This document shows, piece after piece, positions 28,912-37,949 of a stretch of 64,000 bases of DNA. Source of the stretch: Thalassotalea sp. (GTDB lineage Bacteria; Pseudomonadota; Gammaproteobacteria; Enterobacterales; Alteromonadaceae); assembly GCA_029237915.1 (NCBI GenBank), contig JAQWHD010000040.1, positions 1 to 64,000 on the forward strand, read 5' to 3'. Under the pieces are notes generated by a model, which did no database searches, was not told the origin of the DNA, and saw only the letters and a program-made list of their open reading frames with translations. The position numbers were made by a program, and so were the translations under genes. Each line of letters starts with the position of its first letter. Within the stretch, counting starts at the first letter, position 1.

Positions 28912-30591
28912 TTAGAGGTGGGTGGCGGCAAGTTGCTCAATGCGCTCGACAATGGCTTTTATGCCATTACCTCTGGAAGGGCTTAAATGTTGCATTAAGC
29001 CGAGTTGGCTGAAGTAGGCGTTGATATCAAAAGCGATGATTTGCTCAGCTGTTTTATGCTGGTAAACACTCAAGATAATCACCATTAAGCCACGGATAAC
29101 TTTGGCATCGCTGTCAGCAACAAACGAAAGTTGATGGCTAGTTTCATTAATGCTCACCTTAAGCCAGGCGCTACTTTCACAACCATTAACTAAATCATTA
29201 TCACTTCGTAATTGTTTATCAATTCTAGGCAACTCTTTGGCAAGCAACATAATTTGTCGATGTTTTAGATCCCAAGACTTTGCATTGCTAAATAAGTTTA
29301 ATATTTCATCTTGATTTATCGTGGTCAAATTATCAGCTGATGGCTGGGTGGATACCGGTAATTTCTCAGTATTTTCTCCTAAAGAAAATTGCTGTAATTG
29401 CTTAATAAGTTCATCGACTTCAGCAAATGTATTATACGGAGCAAGCGACACTCGTACGCTACCATCAAGATCAAATAGCTCCATTAACGGCATGGCGCAA
29501 TGATGACCGCTACGCACAGCAATGCCTTTACTGTCGAGGAATGTGGCTACGTCATGATGATGTACATTCTCAATGGTAAAGCTAAACAAAGGTATGTCTG
29601 GTTGCTGATCAACTAAAAATTTAAGCCCTAGAACTTTGCTAAGGGCTAGATAAGTATATTCACACAAGCTCAATTCATATGCTTGTAAGTCACTAAGTAA
29701 TGATTTTGAAAACAGCTCTAAACAGGCACCTAAACCAACAACACCAACGATATTTGGTGTTCCGGCTTCAAATTTATGAGGCAAGCTATTGTAAGTGGTG
29801 CCAGTAAAACTGACTTTTTTTATCATTTCTCCGCCAAACTGATACGGCGGCATTTGCTCTAGTAGCTGCTCTTTACCATAAAGTACGCCAACGCCGGTTG
29901 GGCCATACATTTTATGAGCAGAAAACACGTAAAAATCACAATCTAACGCTTTGACATCAATGCTGCTGTGAGCAATAGACTGAGCGCCATCAATTAAAGT
30001 TTTAGCCCCGACATTTTTAGCTAACGCGATAAGCTCTTTGATCGGATTAAGTTTACCAATGACATTAGAAATGTGGTTAACAGCCAATACTTTACATTTT
30101 GAGGTAATAACTTGCTCGGCCTGCACTAGGTCGATACGACCACATTTATCTAAAGGAATGACTTTTATAACCGCGCCGGTTTGGCTTGCAAGGTTTTGCC
30201 ACGGCACAATATTAGCGTGGTGCTCTGCTTGCGATAAGACAATTTCATCGCCCGATTTTAAGTTGCTAAGGCCATAACATTGAGCGACTAAATTTATGGA
30301 CTCTGTTGTCCCTTTGGTCCAAATGATTTCCTTTTCAGATGACGCATTTATCAATGTCTGTACTTGTAAGCGCACTATTTCAAAAGACTTTGTCGCTTTC
30401 GCACTAAGAAAATGTGAGCCACGATGAACATTAGCGTTACTTTCTTGATAAAAATTTTGTGAAGTTTTTATGACAGCTTTATATTTTTGCGTAGTCGCTG
30501 CATTGTCAAAATAAATGAGTCCAGAATCTTTATTAAGCTTTTGTAAAATAGGAAATTGTCTTCTAAATTCAGCAACAGAAAAGGTATTCAT
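28912..30591 (-). CDS. Cysteine desulfurase-SufE fusion (CsdA-CsdE-like)
   Basis: A single 559-residue protein. Residues 1-402 are a class II PLP-dependent cysteine desulfurase: FDNAATTQ near 28, the PLP lysine in SAHKMYGPTGVG (K227), and the persulfide cysteine in RSGHHCAMP (C365). After a Ser/Pro/Thr linker (about 403-425), residues 426-559 form a complete SufE/CsdE domain with its acceptor cysteine in LVNGCESSAWL (C471). The fusion would move sulfur from the desulfurase Cys to the SufE Cys within one chain. In E. coli CsdA and CsdE are separate and work with TcdA/CsdL, whose gene is about 8 kb away here. Both catalytic cysteines are intact and the frame is open. It is more likely Csd than Suf, because no sufBCD is near. 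Confidence 0.93.
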   Translation of the reverse strand: MNTFSVAEFRRQFPILQKLNKDSGLIYFDNAATTQKYKAVIKTSQNFYQESNANVHRGSHFLSAKATKSFEIVRLQVQTLINASSEKEIIWTKGTTESINLVAQCYGLSNLKSGDEIVLSQAEHHANIVPWQNLASQTGAVIKVIPLDKCGRIDLVQAEQVITSKCKVLAVNHISNVIGKLNPIKELIALAKNVGAKTLIDGAQSIAHSSIDVKALDCDFYVFSAHKMYGPTGVGVLYGKEQLLEQMPPYQFGGEMIKKVSFTGTTYNSLPHKFEAGTPNIVGVVGLGACLELFSKSLLSDLQAYELSLCEYTYLALSKVLGLKFLVDQQPDIPLFSFTIENVHHHDVATFLDSKGIAVRSGHHCAMPLMELFDLDGSVRVSLAPYNTFAEVDELIKQLQQFSLGENTEKLPVSTQPSADNLTTINQDEILNLFSNAKSWDLKHRQIMLLAKELPRIDKQLRSDNDLVNGCESSAWLKVSINETSHQLSFVADSDAKVIRGLMVIILSVYQHKTAEQIIAFDINAYFSQLGLMQHLSPSRGNGIKAIVERIEQLAATHL

Positions 30592-30690
30592 AAAATTATA
30601 TTTTTGACAAATTAATAAGGGAATTAGCTTTATTATAACCTAGCTTAGCAAATAAATATTCGTATATTTAGTGCGTAAATCACAATAAAT

Positions 30691-30720
30691 TTGGCAAACT
30701 TTTAGTTTGTTTACTATAAC
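30691..30720 (+). promoter_or_regulatory. Putative sigma70 promoter for the small gene at 30768
   Basis: TTGGCA (30691-30696), an 18-bp spacer, TATAAC (30715-30720). It would start transcription about 40 bp before the ATG. Confidence 0.5.
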
Positions 30721-30767
30721 TTAAAGTCCAAACAATAATTAAGACATAACAAAGGGAAGAGGAATTT

Positions 30768-30944
30768 ATGACTTTATTTTCTTGGTTAAACCGTATAGAT
30801 GAAACCACTAACGAAAAAGTGATCACGATAAAGCCAGTTGCATTGCAGCAAATATCAATGTGGCCAGTGGCAAAAATTAAATTTACCAACTCTTTAGTCG
30901 AACACTCTAAACTAACGGATGAAGAAGATATTATTAAGCAGTAA
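30768..30944 (+). CDS. Small protein of unknown function (58 residues)
   Basis: An open frame of 58 codons plus stop, beginning MTLFSWLNRIDETTNEKVIT and ending LTDEEDIIKQ. Support: a strong ribosome site (GGGAAGAGGAA, 5-8 nt before the ATG), a plausible promoter, no overlap with other genes, and a protein-like composition with an amphipathic N-terminus (FSWLNRI). No signal peptide or membrane helix is evident, and I do not recognise a family. It diverges from the desulfurase fusion and converges with the metalloprotease-like gene. Confidence 0.65.
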   Translation: MTLFSWLNRIDETTNEKVITIKPVALQQISMWPVAKIKFTNSLVEHSKLTDEEDIIKQ

Positions 30945-31009
30945 TATTTAGACAGCCAAACTATCTACATACCTAAGCAGAAAGTTAGTCACGATCCCCT
31001 GTAGCTTAG

Positions 31010-32557
31010 TTAAAACCCACCTTGTGATATAACTTTTTGTCGATGTTGATCAGTTTCTAATTGAGCTGACTTAACAAACCACTGCTGTGCTTGCTCTTGC
31101 TGTTTCTGCAGAATTAAAGCCAAGCCAATGTTATATTGATATGAAGGCATATTATAGTTGTCATCAGCATTTAAACTTAATTGTTGATATTCCTTAGGTA
31201 AATCCTCTTCAAAGTATTCTAGCTTAGTCGATGAGTGCAATGGCTTAAACGTTAATACGCCCTGTTTATTACAAGTCTTCGCAGCAAACAAACCAACTTT
31301 ATTTTGATGTGATTTAGGCGTACCTATTTTATATTTAATGGTGTTATTTATTTTAACCGGAGCTGTCAGCGGTGTATCTTTAGCAATTAACTCCCGCCAA
31401 GGAAGGTTGGCAAGTAATACTGCCCTAGCCTGCTGTTGGTTATCATAAAACGCTTCATGGCTTAGCAATACGTTATTGGCTATGGCTGAGCTAGTAGGCT
31501 CACTACACGCATCATGGTTGGCATGTAACGAGTATTCATCTACAAAGCCAAGCAAGTGCATTAACTCGTGTTCTATCACTTGCTGAGTGTCTTGTTGGTC
31601 TACGTATAAAATACCATGATTAACATTAGCCCCTCCACTTTCAACAAGCACACCTAGGTATTTCACATCAGCTCCTAAACCTTGTTTTTGCCAAATAGAC
31701 TCATCACATTCAATTCTCTGCTTATTCGAGTGTGAACAATTGAGCTCTGACTCAGCAATAAATCTTGGAGTAGAAAAACAAAACTGTTGCCCAAAAAAGG
31801 GCTCTGCAGCCAGTGAGGAAATGTGCTGGTCTAATTGCGAGAGAGCTTTAATTGATGTTGCAAAAAACTGTATTTTATTCTGACAAGAAAAGCTCGTTTG
31901 CAAAGCAAGCGGGTATGAATCTAAACTAATATTCGAGCTTGGAATTATGTGAGATGTAGATGAAGTGCCCCCGAATACTTTATAACGTTGGATAAGGTTA
32001 AGGAGTTGCTTACCCTTTGTTGTATTCAATAGTGCAATATTATGACTAAGCTGGGCGCTATCATTGTATTGAATGGCTAAATGGCTACTTAGGAGTAATG
32101 CCTCTTCATTACTATTTATTAACGAAGTCAATATAGCTTTAGCCTTTAAATAATCATCCTGATTAGTCTGCCCTTGCAAATTTAATTTTAGACTAGCAAT
32201 TAAGGCATCAGTTGAGCCAAGCTCTAGCGATTTGTTAAACCAGTATTGATGATTTCGTTGCTGCGATTTACTTTTGTAGAATTGCGCAAGTTGCCAAGCT
32301 ATCTCGGCATCTTTTCTTGCTAGCATTTGTGCGGCAGTTTGCCAGGTTGCTGAGCCATACTCCAACTCTTTAAGCTGTTGATAGCGAGCTTCGGGTAAAC
32401 CTAACTTTAAGCTTAATAAATATTGCTCACTAAACCTCTGCGGCTCTAGCGTATATTCTGTGCTAGTTAATAATGCATTTAAGCGATTTACTAATGAAAA
32501 AGAGCTTGTTGATAGCAACAAGCTCAATAACAGGACAACAACGAGTCGTAGATTCAC
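31010..32557 (-). CDS. Secreted TPR/Sel1-type protein with a metallopeptidase HExxH motif
   Basis: 515 residues with an N-terminal signal peptide (MNLRLVVVLLLSLLLSTSSFS). The first half (about 60-190) is helical, with Sel1/TPR-like stretches (AWQLAQFYKSKSQQRNHQYWFNKSLELG). The centre has HELMHLLGFVDEY: the zinc motif H330-E331-x-x-H334, then G-F-x-D-E-Y. This resembles the HEFxHxxxGLxDEY pattern of M64-type peptidases and suggests a zinc protease, though the family is uncertain. Six or more cysteines suit an oxidising compartment. The C-terminus (about 465-505) is another TPR-like helix pair. It lies 12 bp after the nlpI-like gene and is probably co-transcribed with it. Confidence 0.75.
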   Translation of the reverse strand: MNLRLVVVLLLSLLLSTSSFSLVNRLNALLTSTEYTLEPQRFSEQYLLSLKLGLPEARYQQLKELEYGSATWQTAAQMLARKDAEIAWQLAQFYKSKSQQRNHQYWFNKSLELGSTDALIASLKLNLQGQTNQDDYLKAKAILTSLINSNEEALLLSSHLAIQYNDSAQLSHNIALLNTTKGKQLLNLIQRYKVFGGTSSTSHIIPSSNISLDSYPLALQTSFSCQNKIQFFATSIKALSQLDQHISSLAAEPFFGQQFCFSTPRFIAESELNCSHSNKQRIECDESIWQKQGLGADVKYLGVLVESGGANVNHGILYVDQQDTQQVIEHELMHLLGFVDEYSLHANHDACSEPTSSAIANNVLLSHEAFYDNQQQARAVLLANLPWRELIAKDTPLTAPVKINNTIKYKIGTPKSHQNKVGLFAAKTCNKQGVLTFKPLHSSTKLEYFEEDLPKEYQQLSLNADDNYNMPSYQYNIGLALILQKQQEQAQQWFVKSAQLETDQHRQKVISQGGF

Positions 32558-32569
32558 AATACAGCTTGT

Positions 32570-33454
32570 TTAATTAATTTGTGGGCCAACTGTTGAGTTT
32601 AACAGTTGTAACTCTAATTTCGCATAGCGATGCTCTATAAACTCATAAACATTAGTGCTTAAGGCTAGTTTAAAGTATTTAGCAGCTACACTTGGTTGTT
32701 GTTTAAGTAAGTGATATTTACCTAGATAAAAGTAAGCTTCACATAAACGATTGGTTAACTCTTTATGGCTAGTTACGCCTACACCTAGTTGCGCAATAAA
32801 CTCTTGCTCGCTTATTTCATCTAAAAATAACCTTAATACGTTATTAGCCCAACTATTATGATCAATGGCATCTAAGTTAGTACGCAAATGAGCTTTAGCT
32901 GTAATTGGGTCAATATCGTTTTCAATTAAATAAACCCAAGCAATACGATAAGGGTCATGCTGTTGCGCTTCTTTAAAGTGAGACAAATCAGCAATCGCTA
33001 AACTCGGACGAGCGCCATAATAAAGAGCAATACCTCGGTTTAAATAGGCATATTCGTGCATAGGATCAAGTTCAATGGCAGAATCAAATGCCTCGTAGGC
33101 TTGTAAAAAGTCTTGTCTTTGGGTGTGATGAATACCAATAAAATTATAAGCATCAACTAAATTTGGTTGCAAGCGGATCGCTCGTTGAAAATCAAAACTA
33201 GCTAAACCTCGCAGGCCAACACTGTCATAAATAACGCCTCGGTCATAAAATAACTTAGCTCTTTGTTCGGGAGTTACTTCAACTCGAGTTAAAATTTCTG
33301 ACAAGCGTGCTAACGCAATTTCGCTTTGCTGATTGATTGGTAAAGGCTCGGTAATAATTAAATTAGCAAGGTTAACATCAGACTCTTTAGTCGTTGCACA
33401 CCCTTGTAAAAATAAGAAAAGTAATGCAGAAACAGCAGGTAATTTTAGCTTCAC
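32570..33454 (-). CDS. nlpI: NlpI-like TPR lipoprotein
   Basis: Outer-membrane lipoprotein of 294 residues with a lipobox (FLFLQGCAT). TPR repeats run from about residue 60 (RAKLFYDRGVIYDSVGLRGLASFDFQRAIRLQPNLVDAYNFIGIHHTQRQDFLQAYEAFDSAIELDPMHEYAYLNRGIALYY), the pattern of E. coli NlpI. There NlpI is a scaffold for envelope proteases and murein hydrolases. Position supports it: directly downstream of pnp, as in E. coli. A terminator separates it from pnp. It is followed at 12 bp by a putative secreted protease, which may be a functional partner. Confidence 0.9.
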   Translation of the reverse strand: MKLKLPAVSALLFLFLQGCATTKESDVNLANLIITEPLPINQQSEIALARLSEILTRVEVTPEQRAKLFYDRGVIYDSVGLRGLASFDFQRAIRLQPNLVDAYNFIGIHHTQRQDFLQAYEAFDSAIELDPMHEYAYLNRGIALYYGARPSLAIADLSHFKEAQQHDPYRIAWVYLIENDIDPITAKAHLRTNLDAIDHNSWANNVLRLFLDEISEQEFIAQLGVGVTSHKELTNRLCEAYFYLGKYHLLKQQPSVAAKYFKLALSTNVYEFIEHRYAKLELQLLNSTVGPQIN

Positions 33455-33536
33455 AAAAGCTCCTAAGGGAAAAATACTTTATATATCATAGTCTATACCA
33501 ATTTCAGTAACTTGGTAATGGGATAATACAGTATAT

Positions 33537-33566
33537 AAAAAAGGGAGCCATTCGGCTCCCTTTTTA
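33537..33566 (-). terminator. Intrinsic terminator of pnp
   Basis: AAAAAGGGAGCC pairs with GGCTCCCTTTTT across a 4-nt loop, with T-runs on either strand. It lies 50 bp after the pnp stop. Confidence 0.85.
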
Positions 33567-33615
33567 TTAAGTATTATGTAACAAAAGAAAATTAGTTACT
33601 TATAAGCTTGAAAGC

Positions 33616-35736
33616 TTACTCAGCAGCAGGTGTTTCTTCTGAAGATTCTGCTGATTTCTCAACAGCTTCTTTCATACTTAAACGTACGCGACCTTGACGA
33701 TCTACTTCTAGTACTTTAACTGTAACTTCTTGACCTTCTTTTAAGAAGTCAGTCACGTTATTCACACGCTCTTCAGCAATTTGTGAAATGTGAACTAAGC
33801 CATCTTTACCAGGTAATACGTTAACAAACGCACCAAAGTCAACGATACGTACTACTTTACCAGTGTAAATAGTACCAACTTCGATTTCAGCCGTTAATGC
33901 TTTAATGCGATTGATTGCATCTTCAGCTTGCTCACCAGACGTTGCAGCAATTTTAACTGTACCATCATCTTCGATTTCAATCGTAGTGCCAGTTTCTTCA
34001 GTAAGTTGACGAATTGTTGCGCCACCTTTACCAATAACGTCACGGATTTTATCAGTGTTGATTTTAAGCGTATGAATACGAGGTGCAAATTGCGAGATAT
34101 CTTCACGAGCTGAGTTAAGAGCATCATCCATAACACTTAGGATATGAATACGTGCGCCTTTAGCTTGTGTTAACGCTGTTTGCATGATGTCTTTAGTGAT
34201 ACCTTCAATCTTGATATCCATTTGTAGAGCTGTGATACCGTCTTTAGTACCAGCTACTTTAAAGTCCATGTCGCCTAAGTGATCTTCATCACCTAAGATA
34301 TCAGAAAGAACAACGTGGCTGTCACCTTCTTTAACAAGACCCATAGCGATACCAGCAACAGAATCTTTAATTGGAACACCAGCGTCCATTAACGCTAAAG
34401 ATGTACCACATACAGATGCCATTGAAGATGAACCGTTAGACTCAGTGATTTCAGAAACAACACGTACAGAGTACGGGAATTCTTCAACTGTAGGCATAAC
34501 AGCTAACATGCCGCGTTTAGCTAAACGGCCGTGGCCGATTTCACGACGCTTTGGAGAACCAACAAAACCAGTTTCGCCTACACAGTATGGAGGGAAGTTG
34601 TAATGTAGCATGAAGTTATCAGTTTTCTCACCTAAGATAGTTTCAACACGTTGTGCATCGCGTTGTGTACCTAAAGTTGCAGTAACTAATGCTTGAGTTT
34701 CACCACGAGTAAACACAGCAGAACCATGTGTACGAGGAAGAACACCAGTCATCACGTCTAGTGCACGGATCATCTCAGGATCACGACCATCAATACGAGG
34801 TGCGCCAGATGTAATACGTTCACGTACAACTTTTTTCTCTAAGTCGTGGAACAAATCTTTTGCTTCTTGAACGTTTAGTTCAGCATCTTCAGCTAATAAT
34901 TTTTCAATTACAGCATTACGGATGTTAGCAACGTTCTCGTAGCGAGCCGCTTTTTCAGTAATTTGGTAAGCGTCGTTAACTTCAGCTGTTGCAAGCTCTG
35001 CAATTTTAGCAGTTAATGCTTCGTTTTTAGCTGGAGCAGTCCAATCCCATAAAGGAGTGTTAACTTCAGCAGCAAATTCTCTAATTGCATTGATTGCAGT
35101 TTGAGATTGCTCATGGCCGTATACAACAGCACCAAGCATAACGTCTTCAGATAAAACGTCAGCTTCTGATTCAACCATTAATACAGCTGCTTCAGTACCA
35201 GCTACAACTAAGTCTAATTTGCTTTCTGCAAGTTCAGATTGTAGAGGGTTTAAAACGTAAGCGTCGTTTAAGTAACCAACACGTGCTGCGCCAACTGGAC
35301 CACTAAATGGCATACCAGAAATAGCTAATGCTGCAGAAGTACCTAATAAAGAAATGATATCAGGGGCAATTTCAGGGTTAGCTGAAACTACAGTAATAAT
35401 TACTTGTACTTCGTTAGTGAATGCGTCTGGGAATAATGGACGGATTGGACGGTCAATTAAACGACATGTTAATGTTTCTTCTTCTGAAGGACGACCTTCA
35501 CGCTTGAAGAAACCACCAGGGATTTTACCTGCTGCATATGTTTTTTCTTGATAGTTTACTGTAAGTGGGAAAAAGTCTTGGCCTGGCTTGGCTTCTTTTT
35601 TACCTACTACAGATACTAATACGCATGTATCATCCATGCTTGCCATTACGGCTGCTGTTGCTTGACGAGCGATAACACCAGTTTCTAGTGTTACTGTATG
35701 CTGTCCGTACTCAAATGTTTTAGTAATCGGAGTCAC
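33616..35736 (-). CDS. pnp: Polynucleotide phosphorylase
   Basis: 3'-5' phosphorolytic exoribonuclease and degradosome partner. I start it at the GTG at 35736, because GAGGAA lies 7 nt upstream and the protein then begins (M)[19 protein letters not shown], colinear with E. coli Pnp; the in-frame ATG at 35763 would include the ribosome site in the coding region. The 706 residues hold two RNase PH domains, an all-alpha linker, a KH domain ([20 protein letters not shown]) and an S1 domain ([39 protein letters not shown]). The leader carries a long hairpin that may serve autoregulation. Confidence 0.97.
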   Translation of the reverse strand: MTPITKTFEYGQHTVTLETGVIARQATAAVMASMDDTCVLVSVVGKKEAKPGQDFFPLTVNYQEKTYAAGKIPGGFFKREGRPSEEETLTCRLIDRPIRPLFPDAFTNEVQVIITVVSANPEIAPDIISLLGTSAALAISGMPFSGPVGAARVGYLNDAYVLNPLQSELAESKLDLVVAGTEAAVLMVESEADVLSEDVMLGAVVYGHEQSQTAINAIREFAAEVNTPLWDWTAPAKNEALTAKIAELATAEVNDAYQITEKAARYENVANIRNAVIEKLLAEDAELNVQEAKDLFHDLEKKVVRERITSGAPRIDGRDPEMIRALDVMTGVLPRTHGSAVFTRGETQALVTATLGTQRDAQRVETILGEKTDNFMLHYNFPPYCVGETGFVGSPKRREIGHGRLAKRGMLAVMPTVEEFPYSVRVVSEITESNGSSSMASVCGTSLALMDAGVPIKDSVAGIAMGLVKEGDSHVVLSDILGDEDHLGDMDFKVAGTKDGITALQMDIKIEGITKDIMQTALTQAKGARIHILSVMDDALNSAREDISQFAPRIHTLKINTDKIRDVIGKGGATIRQLTEETGTTIEIEDDGTVKIAATSGEQAEDAINRIKALTAEIEVGTIYTGKVVRIVDFGAFVNVLPGKDGLVHISQIAEERVNNVTDFLKEGQEVTVKVLEVDRQGRVRLSMKEAVEKSAESSEETPAAE

Positions 35737-35787
35737 TATATATTCCTCTTTATAAGGGCCCATGCCCTATTTCATTTCATCGTTAAA

Positions 35788-35844
35788 TACCAATTGGGTT
35801 AAGTATGTGTCAATCATATGACAGATAATTAATCCAATTGGTAT
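35788..35844. repeat. ATACCAATTGG palindrome in the pnp leader
   Basis: ATACCAATTGGGTTAA and TTAATCCAATTGGTAT form 16-bp arms with one mismatch around an AT-rich loop. It lies 52-108 nt upstream of the pnp GTG, close to a TATAAT-like minus-strand box (35856-35861), so the hairpin would form at the very 5' end of the pnp transcript. E. coli pnp is autoregulated through a 5' hairpin cut by RNase III. The sequence also looks like a dispersed intergenic palindrome (similar TACCAA...TTGGTA at about 33496-33517). Confidence 0.55.
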
Positions 35845-36006
35845 AGTCGCGCCTAATTATACTGATTTGTACTGTGAATGCTAGTGATTACATCGAGTTA
35901 AATGTGCAATTTACCGGCACGGTTGCTCACTTTTATTCACTAGCTTTTAAAGCGGCGTTGATACCATGATTAATGTTGCCACTGCTACGCTATTAAACAG
36001 ACAAAA

Positions 36007-36032
36007 AAAAAGAGCCGTAAGGCTCTTTTTTC
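36007..36032 (-). terminator. Intrinsic terminator of rpsO
   Basis: AAAAAGAGCC pairs with GGCTCTTTTT, loop GTAA, T-runs on both strands. It lies just after the rpsO stop. The 35862-36006 stretch between here and pnp shows only a possible weak pnp promoter. Confidence 0.85.
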
Positions 36033-36048
36033 TTGAATAGTTCTTGTC

Positions 36049-36318
36049 TTAACGACGTAGACCTAATTTACCGATTAAAGCAGTGTAACGAGTAACGTTT
36101 TTGCCTTTTAAGTAATCAAGTAATTTACGACGTTGAGATACCATGCGTAATAAACCACGACGAGAGTGATGATCATGGATGTGCTCTTTGAAGTGACCTT
36201 GTAAGTGGTTGATTTGTGTAGTTAACAAAGCAACTTGTACTTCTGGAGAACCAGTATCACCTTCAGATTGAGCGTATTCTGCAACGATTGCAGCTTTTTC
36301 AGTAGCGTTTAAAGACAT
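36049..36318 (-). CDS. rpsO: 30S ribosomal protein S15
   Basis: Primary 16S rRNA-binding protein of the small subunit. The 89 residues are the usual length: [16 protein letters not shown] at the start, the conserved [34 protein letters not shown] core, and LGLRR at the end. It lies in the conserved truB-rpsO-pnp order, with its own terminator. Confidence 0.98.
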   Translation of the reverse strand: MSLNATEKAAIVAEYAQSEGDTGSPEVQVALLTTQINHLQGHFKEHIHDHHSRRGLLRMVSQRRKLLDYLKGKNVTRYTALIGKLGLRR

Positions 36319-36442
36319 AATATATACCTTAGTGTTTTAGTTTAAAATCCCGTCAGGCCAAACACTAATTCAGCGAGACGACAAAAGAGCGCGTATTCTA
36401 ACAGCAACCACAGGCTTTGCAAGTGTTATTTGCTGTTTACAG

Positions 36443-36487
36443 TCAAGGTGTCAGAGTCGTTGATTTTCAATGACTCTGACACCTTGA
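36443..36487. repeat. REP-like hairpin (GTCAGAG family) between truB and rpsO
   Basis: Two 21-bp arms, TCAAGGTGTCAGAGTCGTTGA (one central mismatch with its partner) and its return copy, around a TTT loop. It begins 5 bp after the truB stop and has no T-run, so it looks more like a REP-type element or RNA 3'-end stabiliser than a classical terminator. Confidence 0.7.
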
Positions 36488-36491
36488 TTAG

Positions 36492-37451
36492 TTACGCATT
36501 ATTTATAGGGTTTTTGTGGTCAACAACAATCCGTTTTGGCGCTAACATACCGTCATCGTTAACAACGCCTACTCCAATAAATTCTTTTTCATCACCTAAG
36601 GTAACTTTCATTAAAGAGCCTGTTGCAGGTAAAGCTGGAGCTGACACAGGATTTCCTAAGCGCAAAAATCGAGCAGACTCGGCATCTATGTTAACTTCAT
36701 CTAATTCAAATACCGCGGTATCCATAGGAACGAGTAATTGATCAAGTGCAGCATAAGGGTCTTCTTCCTTCGCCTGTGCATCTTCAACTAATGACTTTAA
36801 ATGATCTAATGTCACCATTTTAGCAACCGGATACGGACCTACTTTAGTTCGGCGCAACATACTAACGTGTGCTCCGCAACCAAGCAGCTCGCCTAAATCA
36901 TCAACTATGGTGCGAATGTATGTGCCTTTAGAAACATGAATTTCTAAATCAACTTCATCGCCTTCAAAGCGTAACAATTCAAGATTAAATACCGTTATGT
37001 CTCGAGCTTCACGTTCAATAGTAATGCCTTCACGAGCATACTTATATAAAGGTTGCCCTTGATGCTTTAACGCTGAATACATTGAAGGTACTTGTTTTGA
37101 ATGACCTCTGAATGAATCAAGTGCAGGTAGTAATTGTGCATCAGTAATATTTACTGGTTTTTCACTTACTACATCACCTTGAGCATCACTTGTTGTCGTA
37201 CGTATACCTAACTTAGCAGTAACAAGGTAAGTTTTATCAATATCTAATAAGAACTGAGAAAACTTAGTACCTTCGCCAAAACAAATTGGCAGCATGCCTG
37301 TTGCTAATGGGTCAAGTGCACCGGTGTGCCCTGCTTTATTAGCAAAAAACAAACGTTTACACACTTGTAATGCTGAGTTAGAAGACATTTCATATGGCTT
37401 ATCAAGCAATAAAATGCCATCAATTTGACGACCTTTTCTACGCTTAGCCAT
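36492..37451 (-). CDS. truB: tRNA pseudouridine(55) synthase
   Basis: Makes the T-loop pseudouridine-55 of tRNAs. The 319 residues show the N-terminal [18 protein letters not shown], the catalytic Asp in [17 protein letters not shown], and the [26 protein letters not shown] block, with a short PUA-like C-terminal domain. It lies 3 bp after rbfA, in one transcription unit with nusA-infB-rbfA. Confidence 0.97.
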   Translation of the reverse strand: MAKRRKGRQIDGILLLDKPYEMSSNSALQVCKRLFFANKAGHTGALDPLATGMLPICFGEGTKFSQFLLDIDKTYLVTAKLGIRTTTSDAQGDVVSEKPVNITDAQLLPALDSFRGHSKQVPSMYSALKHQGQPLYKYAREGITIEREARDITVFNLELLRFEGDEVDLEIHVSKGTYIRTIVDDLGELLGCGAHVSMLRRTKVGPYPVAKMVTLDHLKSLVEDAQAKEEDPYAALDQLLVPMDTAVFELDEVNIDAESARFLRLGNPVSAPALPATGSLMKVTLGDEKEFIGVGVVNDDGMLAPKRIVVDHKNPINNA

Positions 37452-37454
37452 TGA

Positions 37455-37883
37455 TTAATCTTCCTTGCTTTTATCGGTACTGTCGTCAGTACTATCCGCA
37501 GCGTCTTCGTCTTGATTAGATTTACGCTCATCATCACGAATTACTTGGTCTACTAGTGAAGACATACGAATACCTTCAGCTAATGATTGATCATAAACAA
37601 AACGTAAATTAGGCATAATACGAGCGCGTAAGCTTTTAGCTAAAATTGAACGTATATAACCTGCCGCATCATTTAATACGCTGATCGACGTTTTAATCAC
37701 TTCTTGGTCGTCATCAAAAAAGGTAACGAATACTTTGGCGTATAATAAGTCGCGGGTAACTTCTACTGAAGAAACCGTTAACATACCAAGACGTGGATCT
37801 TTAATTTCACGCTGTAAAATAACAGCGATTTCTCTTTGTATCTCTTGTGATACTCTGTCTGTACGAGCAAATTCTCTAGCCAT
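37455..37883 (-). CDS. rbfA: Ribosome-binding factor A
   Basis: Cold-inducible 30S maturation factor with a KH-like fold. I use the ATG at 37883 ([24 protein letters not shown]), because TGGAG sits 7 nt before it; the in-frame GTG at 37895 would place that site inside the gene. The 142 residues have the family core [27 protein letters not shown] and an acidic Ser/Asp tail. A terminator-like hairpin lies right before its ribosome site, which may control expression. Confidence 0.96.
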   Translation of the reverse strand: MAREFARTDRVSQEIQREIAVILQREIKDPRLGMLTVSSVEVTRDLLYAKVFVTFFDDDQEVIKTSISVLNDAAGYIRSILAKSLRARIMPNLRFVYDQSLAEGIRMSSLVDQVIRDDERKSNQDEDAADSTDDSTDKSKED

Positions 37884-37896
37884 GTTCGACTCCACA

Positions 37897-37924
37897 AATA
37901 AAAATAGGGGCTAAGCCCCTATTT
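37897..37924 (-). terminator. Terminator-like hairpin between infB and rbfA
   Basis: On the minus strand AAATAGGGGC pairs with GCCCCTATTT (3-nt loop), followed by TTTATTT. It is 25 bp after infB and ends just before the rbfA ribosome site. Either a partial terminator or an attenuator or processing site inside the nusA operon. Confidence 0.65.
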
Positions 37925-37949
37925 GATAAGACTTAATAAACTATTAAGA

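Noticed and set aside
31010..32557. Firm assignment to peptidase family M64
   Set aside because: Only the HExxHxxGFxDEY pattern agrees; the rest of the sequence is not recognisably M64, so it is left as metallopeptidase-like.
35736..35763. pnp start at the upstream ATG
   Set aside because: The 9 extra codons contain the ribosome site GAGGAA and have no homology to other Pnp N-termini; the GTG at 35736 fits.
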